Source: Roseiarcus sp963758335 (GTDB taxonomy: Bacteria > Pseudomonadota > Alphaproteobacteria > Rhizobiales > Beijerinckiaceae). Taken from it: DNA of 64,000 bases. Below the pieces are notes generated by a model. That model made no database searches. It worked only from the letters and a program-made list of their open reading frames with translations, and was not told the DNA's origin. Below are positions 26,297-34,620 of the stretch, one piece after another. Where the stretch lies: the NCBI GenBank assembly GCA_963758335.1, contig CAVWVF010000004.1, forward strand, positions 2,046,001 to 2,110,000, in the 5' to 3' direction. Each line of letters opens with the position of its first letter. Positions within the stretch are counted from its first letter, which is position 1. The position numbers and the translations under genes were made by a program.

Positions 26297-26644
26297 TCAT
26301 GGACAGGCGCAGGTGATGAGCTCCGGACGGATCGCCTTGTTGCGGGTGCAGCACTCGGCGAACAGGAACCCGACGATCTCTTGAAGAGCCTGGGTGTTGG
26401 CGGTGCAGCGGAGAAACGTGCTTTCGCGCCGCACCGACACAAGCCCCTCGTTCTTCAGTTTGTCGAGGTGGTGCGAGAGGGTCGAAGGCGGGATGCTGAG
26501 CTCGGAGCCGATCTCTCCGACTACGAGCCCTTCCGGATGCGCCGACAAGAGCAGCCGCACGATCCTGAGCCGCGTCTCCGTGCCGAGGGCGGCGAGCATA
26601 TCGGCGTAGCGGGCGATCTGGTCTTCCGGAGACGCCGCAATCAT
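26297..26644 (-). CDS. arsR: ArsR-family arsenic-responsive repressor
   Basis: The protein has 115 residues: a winged helix (LGTETRLRIVRLLL, then IPPSTLSHHLDKLKNEGLV). Instead of the classical ELCVCDL motif in the recognition helix, cysteines sit in the C-terminal part (AECCTRNKAI, CACP), a type III-like arsenite site known from other alphaproteobacterial and acidithiobacilli ArsR proteins. It heads the arsM-arsC-arsC-acr3 operon and presumably releases DNA on binding arsenite. Confidence 0.92.
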   Translation of the reverse strand: MIAASPEDQIARYADMLAALGTETRLRIVRLLLSAHPEGLVVGEIGSELSIPPSTLSHHLDKLKNEGLVSVRRESTFLRCTANTQALQEIVGFLFAECCTRNKAIRPELITCACP

Positions 26645-26774
26645 GCGTGCTCTTCATGCGAAAGTGGTAATTTCTATATTTCTATAAAGATCGAATGATG
26701 GAATGTCAAGCGGGTGCTGGCTCGTGAGCGCCGCGATCGCCCGAACGCCGGGAGAAACGGCGGACGTTCACGAC

Positions 26775-27206
26775 CTACTTCCCGCGCTTGCCGCTCTTGG
26801 GCCTCCGGCTTGCAGTTGCACGCCGGCGCGCTGAGAATCGTTTGTGATCGCAGAGTTCGGGGCGCCCGTCGCAGCAGTCGTCGACCAGGAAGGAGATGAG
26901 ATCGCGCATGCCCTCGATATCTGCGCGATAGACAATCGAGCGCCCGTCCCTGGCGCCTTTCACCAGACCCGTGCGCGCAAGGATCGCGAGATGCGTCGAG
27001 AGCGTGTTGTGCGGCGCGCCGACCGCCTCCGCAATGGCGCCGGCGGCAAGGCCTTCCGGCTCGCGTCGAATAAGCAGCCGGAAGATCTCGAGCCGCGTCG
27101 GCTGACCGAGCGCCGCCAGCGCCGCCAGGGCGTGCTGGGGCGACATACCGTCTCCGTGTGAGACCGGCCCGATGTGGCCGACGACCGCCAACGAATTCCT
27201 CGGCAT
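26775..27206 (-). CDS. Second ArsR-type regulator, divergent from aioBA
   Basis: This frame gives 143 residues from 27206, or 123 from the alternative start MSPQHALAALAALGQ (27146), which fits the family better. The winged helix (LGQPTRLEIFRLLIRREPE, APHNTLSTHLAILARTGLV) and the DDCCDGRPELCD motif mark it as an ArsR protein with a C-terminal cysteine site. The tail is Arg-rich. Its position between the ars operon and the divergent arsenite oxidase genes suggests it controls one or both through the inverted repeat at 27282-27305. Confidence 0.85.
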   Translation of the reverse strand: MPRNSLAVVGHIGPVSHGDGMSPQHALAALAALGQPTRLEIFRLLIRREPEGLAAGAIAEAVGAPHNTLSTHLAILARTGLVKGARDGRSIVYRADIEGMRDLISFLVDDCCDGRPELCDHKRFSARRRATASRRPKSGKRGK

Positions 27207-27281
27207 GCGATAGCCTCTCGCGTGACTCAGGGTTCACGCCGATTTCTAGATGACACCTAGGACAAGTTCCACTACAACTCC

Positions 27282-27305
27282 ATATGTCGATAAGTCTCGA
27301 CATAT
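27282..27305. promoter_or_regulatory. Inverted repeat ATATGTCG-N8-CGACATAT, candidate ArsR operator
   Basis: The arms at 27282-27289 and 27298-27305 are perfect. The site lies between the arsR-type gene and aioB, in AT-rich sequence that could hold promoters for both. ArsR-family repressors bind such AT-rich dyads. I find no TGGCAC-N5-TTGC sigma-54 promoter here, unlike aioBA operons under AioR control. Confidence 0.6.
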
Positions 27306-27427
27306 ATGGGTCGATATAACGGCGCTATATGACAATGTGATAACAGGCGGTGAAGGCCGGTTCCCGCTCCGCACGCAATCGCGGTTCGGGATCGAAACAG
27401 CGCCGCCAGTGAGGGAGGAGGAAGCCC

Positions 27428-27955
27428 ATGAAGTCTTGCCCGACAATGATTGATGTTGGCCGTCGAAAATTCCTGAGCGGGGCGGGGATCGCCGCGGCCG
27501 GCGCCGCCGCTGCAACCGTCGTTCCGCCGCGCGCGGAGGCCGGCCCGCAGCTTGCCCGCCTCAGCTATCCCTCAAACCGTCTCGCGAATACCGGTGATCT
27601 CAAGCCCAACACGCCGCTGCAGGTCGCCTACCCGGACGCGAATGCGCCCGGCGTGCTGCTGAAGCTTGGAAGCAAAGTTCCGGGCGGAGTCGGACCCGAC
27701 GGCGACATTGTCGGCTTTACCACTATTTGCCCCCACAAGGGGTTTCCGCTCGCCTACAATTCTTCCGACAAGACGCTCAACTGCCCCGGCCACTATTCGC
27801 GCTTTGATTGCGAAAACGGCGGCCAGCAGATCTGGGGACAAGCGACGGCGAACCTTCCCCAATATCAACTGCGGATCGACGCCAAGGGCGACATTTACGC
27901 CGAGGGCATCGATGAGCTGCTTTACGGCCGCCTTTCGAACGTGCTGGAGGGCTGA
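27428..27955 (+). CDS. aioB: Arsenite oxidase small (Rieske) subunit
   Basis: The 175-residue protein has a twin-arginine signal (GRRKFLSGAGIAAAG), so the folded enzyme is exported to the periplasm. The Rieske [2Fe-2S] ligands are C101-P-H103 and C119-P-G-H122. The extra cysteines that form the disulfide in most Rieske proteins are absent, as in the Alcaligenes faecalis enzyme. It passes electrons from AioA to a cytochrome or azurin. GGAGGAGG precedes ATG 27428, and aioA starts 3 bp after the stop. Confidence 0.95.
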   Translation: MKSCPTMIDVGRRKFLSGAGIAAAGAAAATVVPPRAEAGPQLARLSYPSNRLANTGDLKPNTPLQVAYPDANAPGVLLKLGSKVPGGVGPDGDIVGFTTICPHKGFPLAYNSSDKTLNCPGHYSRFDCENGGQQIWGQATANLPQYQLRIDAKGDIYAEGIDELLYGRLSNVLEG

Positions 27956-27958
27956 ACC

Positions 27959-30490
27959 ATGACATTCAAGCGTCACACTGATCGTCTGCCGATCATTCCG
28001 CCCGACGCCAGGGAACACAACGTCGTCTGTCAGTTCTGCATCGTCGGCTGCGGCTACCACGCCTACACCTGGGACATCAACCAGCAAGGCGGCCCGGCCC
28101 CCTCGCAAAACAAGTTCGGGGTCGATCTCGCCAAGCAGCAGGAAGCGATGACAGCAAATTGGTACGCCCCCGCCATGTATAACATCGTCAAGCAGGACGG
28201 GAAGGACGTTCACCTGGTCATCAAGCCCGATCCGGCTTGCAGCGTGAATTCGGGCCTGGGCTCGATCCGCGGCGCGCGCATGGCCGAGGAATCATTCTCC
28301 GAGGCTCGCTCGACCCAGCAGCAGCGCCTCACCGAGCCCATGGTCTGGCGCTACGGTCAGATGCAGCCGACGAGCTGGGACGACGCGCTCGACCTCGTCG
28401 CGCGCGTAACTGCTGAAGTCATTGCCGATCAGGGGAAGGACGCGCTCGTCGTGTCCGCCTTCGACCACGGCGGCGCCGGCGGCGGCTACGAGAACACCTG
28501 GGGCACCGGCAAGCTCTATTTCGGCGCGATGAAAATCAAGAACATCCGCATCCATAATCGCCCCGCCTACAATTCCGAGGTTCACGCGACGCGCGACATG
28601 GGGGTCGGCGAACTCAACAATTGCTACGAGGACGCGGAGCTCGCCGACACGATCGTCGCGGTCGGCACCAACGCGCTCGAGACGCAGACCAACTATTTCC
28701 TAAATCATTGGGTTCCGAACCTGCGTGGCTCGACGCTCGACAAGAAGAAGAAGCTGATGCCGGACGAGCCGCACGCCGCTGCGCGCATCATCATCGTGGA
28801 TCCGCGCCGCACCGTCACGGTGAACGCCTGCGAAGTCGAGGCGGGCAAGGAGAACGTGCTTCACCTGGCGATCAATTCCGGCACGGATCTGGCTCTGTTC
28901 AACGCCCTGTTCACTTACATCGCCGACAAGGGGTGGACGCAAAAGGACTTCATCCAGAAGAGCACTTTGCGCGCCGCACAGAACCGTCCGCCGCTATACC
29001 CCGCGCGCGGCGACTCGCCCGCGGTCCCCGGCCATTTGACGTCATTCGAAGGCGCCCGCGAAGGGTGCCGCACTTCGATCGACGATGCTGCCAAGATCAC
29101 CGGCTTGAACCCCGCCGACATCGTCAAGGCGGCCGAATGGATCGGTATGCCGAAAGAGGGCGGCAAGCGCCGCCGCGTGATGTTCGGATACGAGAAGGGG
29201 CTGATTTGGGGAAACGACAACTACCGAACCAATGGCGCGCTGGTGAACATTGCTCTCGCGACCGGCAACGTCGGTCAACTGGGCGGGGGCGTCGTCCGCC
29301 TCGGCGGCCACCAGGAAGGCTATGTGCGTCCTGATTATCCTGGCCCGCGACCCGCCCCCTACGTCGACCAGCTTCTCATCGATGGAAAGGGGGGCGTGCA
29401 CCACATCTGGGGTTGCGATCACTATAAGACCACTCTGAACGCCGACAAGTTCAAGCAGGCCTACAAGAAACGCACCGACAGGGTGAAGGACGCGATATCG
29501 GCCGTCTCCTATGGCGACCGGAAGGCGACGGTCGACGCGATCCTGGCGGCGATCAAGGCGGGCGGGCTCTTCGCGGTCGACGTCGACATCGTCCCGACGA
29601 AGATCGGTCAGGCCTGCCACGTGTGGCTGCCGGCGGCGACGGCGGGCGAAATGAACCTGACTTCGATGAACGGCGAGCGCCGGTTACGCCTGACCGAGCG
29701 CTACATGGACCCGCCCGGCCAGTCCATGGCGGATTGCCTGATCGCGGCGCGCCTCGCCAACAACCTCGAACGCGTGTTCCGCCAAATGGGCCATGCGGAT
29801 CTCGCGGACAAGTTCAAGGGCTTCGACTGGAAGACCGAGGAAGACGCCTTCATGGATGGGTATCACGCGCACGCCAAGGGCGGCGAATTCGTCACCTACG
29901 AACGGCTGCGCGCGATGGGCACCAATGGAGTGCAGGAGCCCGCGACCGCCTACGAAAACGGCAAGCTGGTCGGAACGCAGCGCCTCTATGTCGACGGCGT
30001 ATTCTCGACCGAGGACGGGAAAGCGCGGTTCATGGACGCGCCGTGGCGCGGACTCGAGGCGCCGGGCAAAGAGGAGGAGTCGAAGAAGTTCGCGTTCCTG
30101 ATCAATAACGGACGCTCCAACCAAGTCTGGCAGAGCGCCTATCTCGACCAGGAAGAAGACCTCGTCACGGATCGCTGGCCCTATCCGTTCATCCAGATGA
30201 ATCCGGAGGACATGAAGGAGTTGGGCCTTTCGGCGGGCGACCTTGTCGAGGTCTACAACGACAACGGCGCGACGCAGGCGATGGCCTACCCGACGCCGAC
30301 GGCGAGGCGCAAGCAGACCTTCATGCAGTTCGCCTACCCGATGGGCGTGCAGGGGAACGTCGTCTCGCCCGGCGTGAACGAACTGATCATCCCCAACTAC
30401 AAACAGACCTGGGGCGACATTCGCAAGATTGCCTCAGCTCCCGGCGCCGCACGGGGCACGAGCTTCAAGTCCTGGGAGTACAAGGTCTGA
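27959..30490 (+). CDS. aioA: Arsenite oxidase large molybdopterin subunit
   Basis: The protein has 843 residues, the normal length for AioA in the DMSO-reductase family. The [3Fe-4S] cluster motif is C24-x2-C27-x3-C31 in VVCQFCIVGCGYH, diagnostic for arsenite oxidase. Later blocks such as FDHGGAGGGYENTWGTGK, GHQEGYVRPDYPGPRP and INNGRSNQVWQS contact the bis-MGD cofactor and substrate. It oxidises arsenite to arsenate in the periplasm, exported with AioB by the Tat system. No aioXSR sensor genes lie upstream. Confidence 0.97.
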   Translation: MTFKRHTDRLPIIPPDAREHNVVCQFCIVGCGYHAYTWDINQQGGPAPSQNKFGVDLAKQQEAMTANWYAPAMYNIVKQDGKDVHLVIKPDPACSVNSGLGSIRGARMAEESFSEARSTQQQRLTEPMVWRYGQMQPTSWDDALDLVARVTAEVIADQGKDALVVSAFDHGGAGGGYENTWGTGKLYFGAMKIKNIRIHNRPAYNSEVHATRDMGVGELNNCYEDAELADTIVAVGTNALETQTNYFLNHWVPNLRGSTLDKKKKLMPDEPHAAARIIIVDPRRTVTVNACEVEAGKENVLHLAINSGTDLALFNALFTYIADKGWTQKDFIQKSTLRAAQNRPPLYPARGDSPAVPGHLTSFEGAREGCRTSIDDAAKITGLNPADIVKAAEWIGMPKEGGKRRRVMFGYEKGLIWGNDNYRTNGALVNIALATGNVGQLGGGVVRLGGHQEGYVRPDYPGPRPAPYVDQLLIDGKGGVHHIWGCDHYKTTLNADKFKQAYKKRTDRVKDAISAVSYGDRKATVDAILAAIKAGGLFAVDVDIVPTKIGQACHVWLPAATAGEMNLTSMNGERRLRLTERYMDPPGQSMADCLIAARLANNLERVFRQMGHADLADKFKGFDWKTEEDAFMDGYHAHAKGGEFVTYERLRAMGTNGVQEPATAYENGKLVGTQRLYVDGVFSTEDGKARFMDAPWRGLEAPGKEEESKKFAFLINNGRSNQVWQSAYLDQEEDLVTDRWPYPFIQMNPEDMKELGLSAGDLVEVYNDNGATQAMAYPTPTARRKQTFMQFAYPMGVQGNVVSPGVNELIIPNYKQTWGDIRKIASAPGAARGTSFKSWEYKV

Positions 30491-30512
30491 GGAACGCGAG
30501 CCATAGAGGAAA

Positions 30513-30540
30513 CGGCTCGGGCGATCTTTTGCCTGAGCCG
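30513..30540 (+). terminator. Hairpin after aioA
   Basis: CGGCTCGGGC (30513-30522) pairs with GCCTGAGCCG (30531-30540) with one mismatch; the loop holds CTTTT. It is placed 23 bp after the aioA stop and probably ends aioBA transcription. Confidence 0.6.
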
Positions 30541-30671
30541 TCGGCGCGGTACCCGGCGAACGGTCTCCCCCGATTGAGACGTCCGCCGGCACGATCCGGA
30601 ATATCTGCTTCGCTTCAATTCGCGACGTTCGATTGCTTGGGACGAGTGTTGCGCGCCGGTCGAGCTGACGC

Positions 30672-30889
30672 GTTCCAAGCTTCTTTCAGGAACGGTCGGT
30701 CCTGGCGCAACCCCTCCGTCCCGCCTACGGCGGCTTCGTCACGGACTCCGCCCTTTCAGCAACCGCCAGCAAGTATGGGTTCCCGCCCATTTGCGACATC
30801 CCGGTCGCGGTGGCGAGCATAATCGAGCGCGACGTCCAGCATGCGCGGGCGCTCGGGAACTGGCTGAAGCCGATCGGCGAGAACGATTG
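30672..30889 (+). pseudogene. C-terminal fragment of an unidentified protein
   Basis: One frame reads FVTDSALSATASKYGFPPIC, then VAVASIIERDVQHARALG and NWLKPIGEND before a stop at 30889. The composition is that of a real protein end, but no start or upstream continuation is found. The family is not recognised. Confidence 0.35.
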
Positions 30890-30938
30890 ATCGCAGCACC
30901 CTGAGCCTTTGCGCCTTCGCAGGGACCCGATGGCGGCG

Positions 30939-31511
30939 CTAGAGCAGCTCGATCGAGGCGAAGAAGGCGCGCAGCTCGTCCTCCACCGTCGCGGCCCGAC
31001 GCAGCGCCTCGAGATCGATGCGGGTCGCGAGCTGCATCGCCGACATAGTCTTCTCGTATTCGGGCCACTGCTGCAGCAGCTGCTGCATCGCGATCTGAGT
31101 GCTCGCCGGCCGACGCGTCGCGCAGGTCGGCGGGTGCCGCAGGATTAGCGCCTCGCGGGCAGGGTCCTGCCAAATGACCCGCGCGTTGATGCGTTTGAGT
31201 ATCGCCGGCATCTGCTGGTCGCGCAGGGGCGAGCTGCCGAGCTTATCGCGATCGATCAGCAAATACTTCTCGTCGTAGGGCTCGCGCGTGCGCTCGATCT
31301 TGGTGATAACTACCTCGGCCCGACGCACAAGGTCGAGCGGGTCGCCGCCGCCGGGCTGCAGCGGATGCGGGTCGAGATGTACCTTGTGGTGCACGTCGTT
31401 GACGATGCGCTGCACCAGCGCGATGTAGCTGCGCTCGCCGTCGCCCTCGCAGCCGACGAAGATCCGTCGGCGAATGACCTGCTGACGACGCATCAGGTGA
31501 GGTATCCGCAT
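30939..31511 (-). CDS. RloB-like protein (TOPRIM-like) of an AAA_15/RloB defence pair
   Basis: The 190-residue protein opens RRRIFVGCEGDGERSYIALV, the acidic G-E-G/E-R-x-Y motif of RloB/DUF4276-like TOPRIM proteins. A second acidic motif KYLLIDRDKLG lies near residue 90, and the basic/aromatic block ARVIWQDPAREALILRH follows. Its ATG overlaps the stop of the upstream ATPase gene by 4 bases, so the two are co-translated. RloA/RloB-type and PARIS-like pairs act as ATPase sensor plus nuclease effector in phage defence; this role is inferred by similarity. Confidence 0.75.
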   Translation of the reverse strand: MRIPHLMRRQQVIRRRIFVGCEGDGERSYIALVQRIVNDVHHKVHLDPHPLQPGGGDPLDLVRRAEVVITKIERTREPYDEKYLLIDRDKLGSSPLRDQQMPAILKRINARVIWQDPAREALILRHPPTCATRRPASTQIAMQQLLQQWPEYEKTMSAMQLATRIDLEALRRAATVEDELRAFFASIELL

Positions 31512-32728
31512 CAGCCGATCTGCGGCACCGCGCCGAACACGCCGCTGAGGTACTTCTTGTAGAAGTTGTCCTCGCGGCGCACGCCGGCGATGTCGGCCAG
31601 GCCATAGATCGACGTCCTGCCGGCAAAGTCCTTTTCGGTGAAGAGGACCTCCTCCTTGACGAGGGTGTCGAGCAGCGACGCGTTGTGGCAGGTCATCCAG
31701 AGCTGCGCGTTGGCCGAGTTGCGCTGCGGGTCGTGGAACCAGCGCAGAATCTCCGGCAGCACCATCGGGTGGATGGACGCGTCGATCTCGTCAAGCAGCA
31801 GCACGCCTCCCGTCGACAGGACCTGCGCGATCATCGGGTAGAGTTTTACGAAGTGACGCGTGCCGGCGCTCTCGAGATAGAGAGGCATCGGCACCGCAAG
31901 ATTGTCGTGGAGGAACTGGAAGAAGGGACCGCCAGAACCCTGGGCGATATGGACCTCCTTGATGCCCAGATCGATGCGCGAGATCTCGCGATTGAGCAGC
32001 TGCAGCTGCATCGGGAACTGCGCATAGTTCTGCACCATCTGGTCGTCGGTCGCTTCGGCGCGCTCGATCAAGATGTTCGAGATCACGGTCGAGACGCCTT
32101 CCCAGATCCGCGTCGCCTGCGGGTGCTTCAGCTGGTAGAGGGTCGAGACTACGCTCGCGTTCGGCCGGAGGACCGTCTGCAGCGACGCCTTGAAGGGACC
32201 GAGGCCGAAAGGCTTCGCAGCCTCGACCGTGCCGTCCTCGCGGCGATGGAACAGTGCCCGACGCTTGCCGTCGCGCTCCGGCCAGTAGAACAGCGATTCC
32301 CGGATGACCCGCCCCTGCTCATTGGCGGGGCCGCCGATCTCCAGCTCGTAGTGATACCGGCACATCGGTGCGCCCGGGTAGTTCGGACCGGACAGGTCGA
32401 CGAGGCCGCCGAGCTCGACGGCAAAGCGCGCCGGCTGACCGAAGGCCTCGGCGTCGTTGAAGCGGTCGAACATGATCCGCTGCGTCGGCGGCGCGGCGAA
32501 CGAGTGCAGGAGGAAGTTGGCCAAAAAGGCGACGATCTTCAGCACCGTCGACTTGCCGGAGGCGTTGGCGCCGAAGATCGCGATGGTCTTTGGGACGCGC
32601 TCCTCGGAGCCCTGCCACACAGGCGCGAAGCGGCCAGGGATGTCGGGCACGTTCGCCGCGACCCGCAGATCGATGACCTGGGGCTCACGGATCGAATAGA
32701 AGTTCTCGACCTCGACACGGTACAGCAC
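31511..32728 (-). CDS. AAA_15 family ATPase (RloA-like/OLD-related)
   Basis: GTG 32728 gives 405 residues starting MLYRVEVENFYSIREPQVI, the standard start of AAA_15 ABC-type ATPases; the longer open frame upstream has no protein-like content. Walker A is IFGANASGKST near residue 55. The signature-like LESAGTRHFVKL and Walker B VLLLDEIDASIHP lie near residues 270-300, and the switch His in WMTCHNASLLD follows. It should form a dimeric ATPase working with the overlapping RloB-like gene. Confidence 0.85.
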   Translation of the reverse strand: MLYRVEVENFYSIREPQVIDLRVAANVPDIPGRFAPVWQGSEERVPKTIAIFGANASGKSTVLKIVAFLANFLLHSFAAPPTQRIMFDRFNDAEAFGQPARFAVELGGLVDLSGPNYPGAPMCRYHYELEIGGPANEQGRVIRESLFYWPERDGKRRALFHRREDGTVEAAKPFGLGPFKASLQTVLRPNASVVSTLYQLKHPQATRIWEGVSTVISNILIERAEATDDQMVQNYAQFPMQLQLLNREISRIDLGIKEVHIAQGSGGPFFQFLHDNLAVPMPLYLESAGTRHFVKLYPMIAQVLSTGGVLLLDEIDASIHPMVLPEILRWFHDPQRNSANAQLWMTCHNASLLDTLVKEEVLFTEKDFAGRTSIYGLADIAGVRREDNFYKKYLSGVFGAVPQIG

Positions 32729-33492
32729 GACAAACTCTCGGGTTATGTAGCACACAGATAGGGCCTTTAGCGGGCATTTCAACAAAAATTCGTTGACTTC
32801 GCCTCTACGTGTGAACGCAAGACAAGTTTCAGACCTCGCCTGCCACCCACAGTTTCCGCAGCGAGCGGTCCGCTGGCGTCGGCTTCGACCGGAGTGGGAC
32901 GACGTCGGCTGGCGGCGCAAACGCCGGGGGCAGACGGATCCGGAACGATCCACTCGATGTCCAACAAGTCACTGTGGTAGGAGCGGGCATTGCATGCGGT
33001 TTGGCGGGTGCAACAGTTTGAAAGCGCAGCCGAACGTCGCGAGAGGGCGATCAAGCGTCCGCTTGTGGCGCAACCTACGCGTTCAGCCTCGGACCGCTTT
33101 CTGGCGCATCGCTCTCGTTCGTCTCGCCCCTCGATCGGAGGGTGTCCGCCCGGAGCGGCCCTTCACTCTCGCTGTGCACCCGGTCATCGCCACGCATAAC
33201 GGGAATCGCCCCAATCGAGCACTCAGACAGCGGCAGCCCAGCAGCAGGATGAGCCGGCACATGGCTGCCCCTTCGGGCGGTTGGGTTGGTGACACAGCAA
33301 GCGGCCGCCGCGCGGGCTGCTTCGGCGCTGCGTCATTGTGACGCCGTGATCTGTGGCGCCGCCGCGGAGATCACAAGTTAGGGGTGAGCGTCCATGAGCG
33401 ATTCCGGTTCGGGAGGTGCGGTGCGTACGTGCAATTTGTTTTGCGGTGCTCCGACGATCGGATTGCACATGCTGTCATGAGGAGCTTCTCAG
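32729..33492. other. No recognisable gene between RloAB-like pair and exporter operon
   Basis: Both strands have short open frames (for example 33054 to 32779 on minus, with SDLLDIEWIVPDPSAP) but no start signal or known motif. The sequence probably includes promoters for the two divergent operons. Confidence 0.4.
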
Positions 33493-34620
33493 GTGCTCGA
33501 TCGACCCACTCTGCCGCGAGAGGCGCTTCTGCCCGGCGCCGTGGTCCCCGCTCCCGCATCGGCGGCCCGACCTCGCCGGCCTCGGAAATGGATTATTCTC
33601 CCTCTGCTCGTCTTGCTCGCGGGTGGCGAAATCGTCGCCTGGTGGCGCTTTGCGCCGCCGCCGGCGGCTGCAACCTCGGTGGTCGCCTATGGCGCGATCG
33701 ACATTCGCCAGTCGCAGCTCGCCTTCAACAACAGTGACCGGATCAGCCGCATCCTGGTGCAGGAAGGCGACCGCGTGATGGAGGGTCAGTTGCTGGCGGA
33801 ACTGGATACGACGCGCCTGCAGGCGAACGCCGACAAGGCCGCAGCCGATGTGGACGCCGCCGCGGCGAGCATCGACGGCCTGAAGCAGCAGATGGACGAG
33901 CAACAACTCGTGGTGACCCAAGCGGAGGCTGTAGTCAGGGCAGACGAAGCGACGCTGACCTTCTCGCAGCAGCAGGACGCCCGGTATTCCCAACTCGAGC
34001 GCACCGGCGCCGGCACGGTGCAGTCGGCGCAGCAGTGGCGGGCGGACATCGCCGAGAAACAGGCGAATCTGGCGCGGGACAACGTCGTCGTCAGCGTCGC
34101 TCGTAAGCACATTAGCGTGCTCGAATCGGACCTCGCCAAGACGAAGGCTACGCTGGCGGGCGAACAGGCAGCGCTCATCTTCGCTCGCCAGCAGCTGGCC
34201 GACGCGCGCCTCTACGCCCCCGACGACGGCGTCATCGAGGATCGCATCCAGGAGCCGGGCGACATGGCCAGTCCCGACCGGCCCGTGTTGACGCTCGATC
34301 TCACCAACCCGGTCTATGCCCGCGCCTACCTGCCGGAGAAACAGCTGGGCCGCGTGCGGCCAGGCATGCGCGCCTATATCGAAAGCGACGCTTTTCCCGG
34401 CCAGCGCTTCCCGGCCTGGGTCGGCTTCATCTCCACCACCGCCGAGTTCACGCCCAAGACAGTCCAGACGACCGAGGTTCGCACCGAATTGGTCTATCGC
34501 ATGCATGTCTACACCTGCAACCCGGACGGGCGGCTGCGCCTTGGGGCGCCGGTGACGGTGGTGATTGACATCGAGGACGACGCCGCCCCCCGGGCGCGCG
34601 GAGAGCGGCCCTGTGGCTAA
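33493..34620 (+). CDS. ybhG: HlyD-family periplasmic adaptor (YbhG-like)
   Basis: GTG 33493 has GAGGAGC upstream. The 375-residue protein has one N-terminal membrane helix (WIILPLLVLLAGGEIVAWW), a lipoyl/barrel-sandwich domain split by a coiled-coil hairpin (TRLQANADKAAADVDAA and onward to ADARLYAPDDGVIEDRI), and a beta-barrel end. It would link the inner-membrane ABC exporter encoded next to an outer-membrane channel. The stop overlaps the ATPase gene start. Confidence 0.88.
   Translation: MLDRPTLPREALLPGAVVPAPASAARPRRPRKWIILPLLVLLAGGEIVAWWRFAPPPAAATSVVAYGAIDIRQSQLAFNNSDRISRILVQEGDRVMEGQLLAELDTTRLQANADKAAADVDAAAASIDGLKQQMDEQQLVVTQAEAVVRADEATLTFSQQQDARYSQLERTGAGTVQSAQQWRADIAEKQANLARDNVVVSVARKHISVLESDLAKTKATLAGEQAALIFARQQLADARLYAPDDGVIEDRIQEPGDMASPDRPVLTLDLTNPVYARAYLPEKQLGRVRPGMRAYIESDAFPGQRFPAWVGFISTTAEFTPKTVQTTEVRTELVYRMHVYTCNPDGRLRLGAPVTVVIDIEDDAAPRARGERPCG

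Noticed and set aside
25425..26657. arsM as a 410-residue protein
   Set aside because: The upstream part is antisense-free but overlaps arsR in another frame and lacks family similarity; ATG 26285 gives the normal start.
27207..27427. Sigma-54 promoter for aioBA
   Set aside because: No TGGCAC-N5-TTGC match is present in the intergenic region.
31685..32761. A 358-residue plus-strand open frame
   Set aside because: It lies antisense to the AAA_15 ATPase, whose motifs are clear, and has shadow composition.
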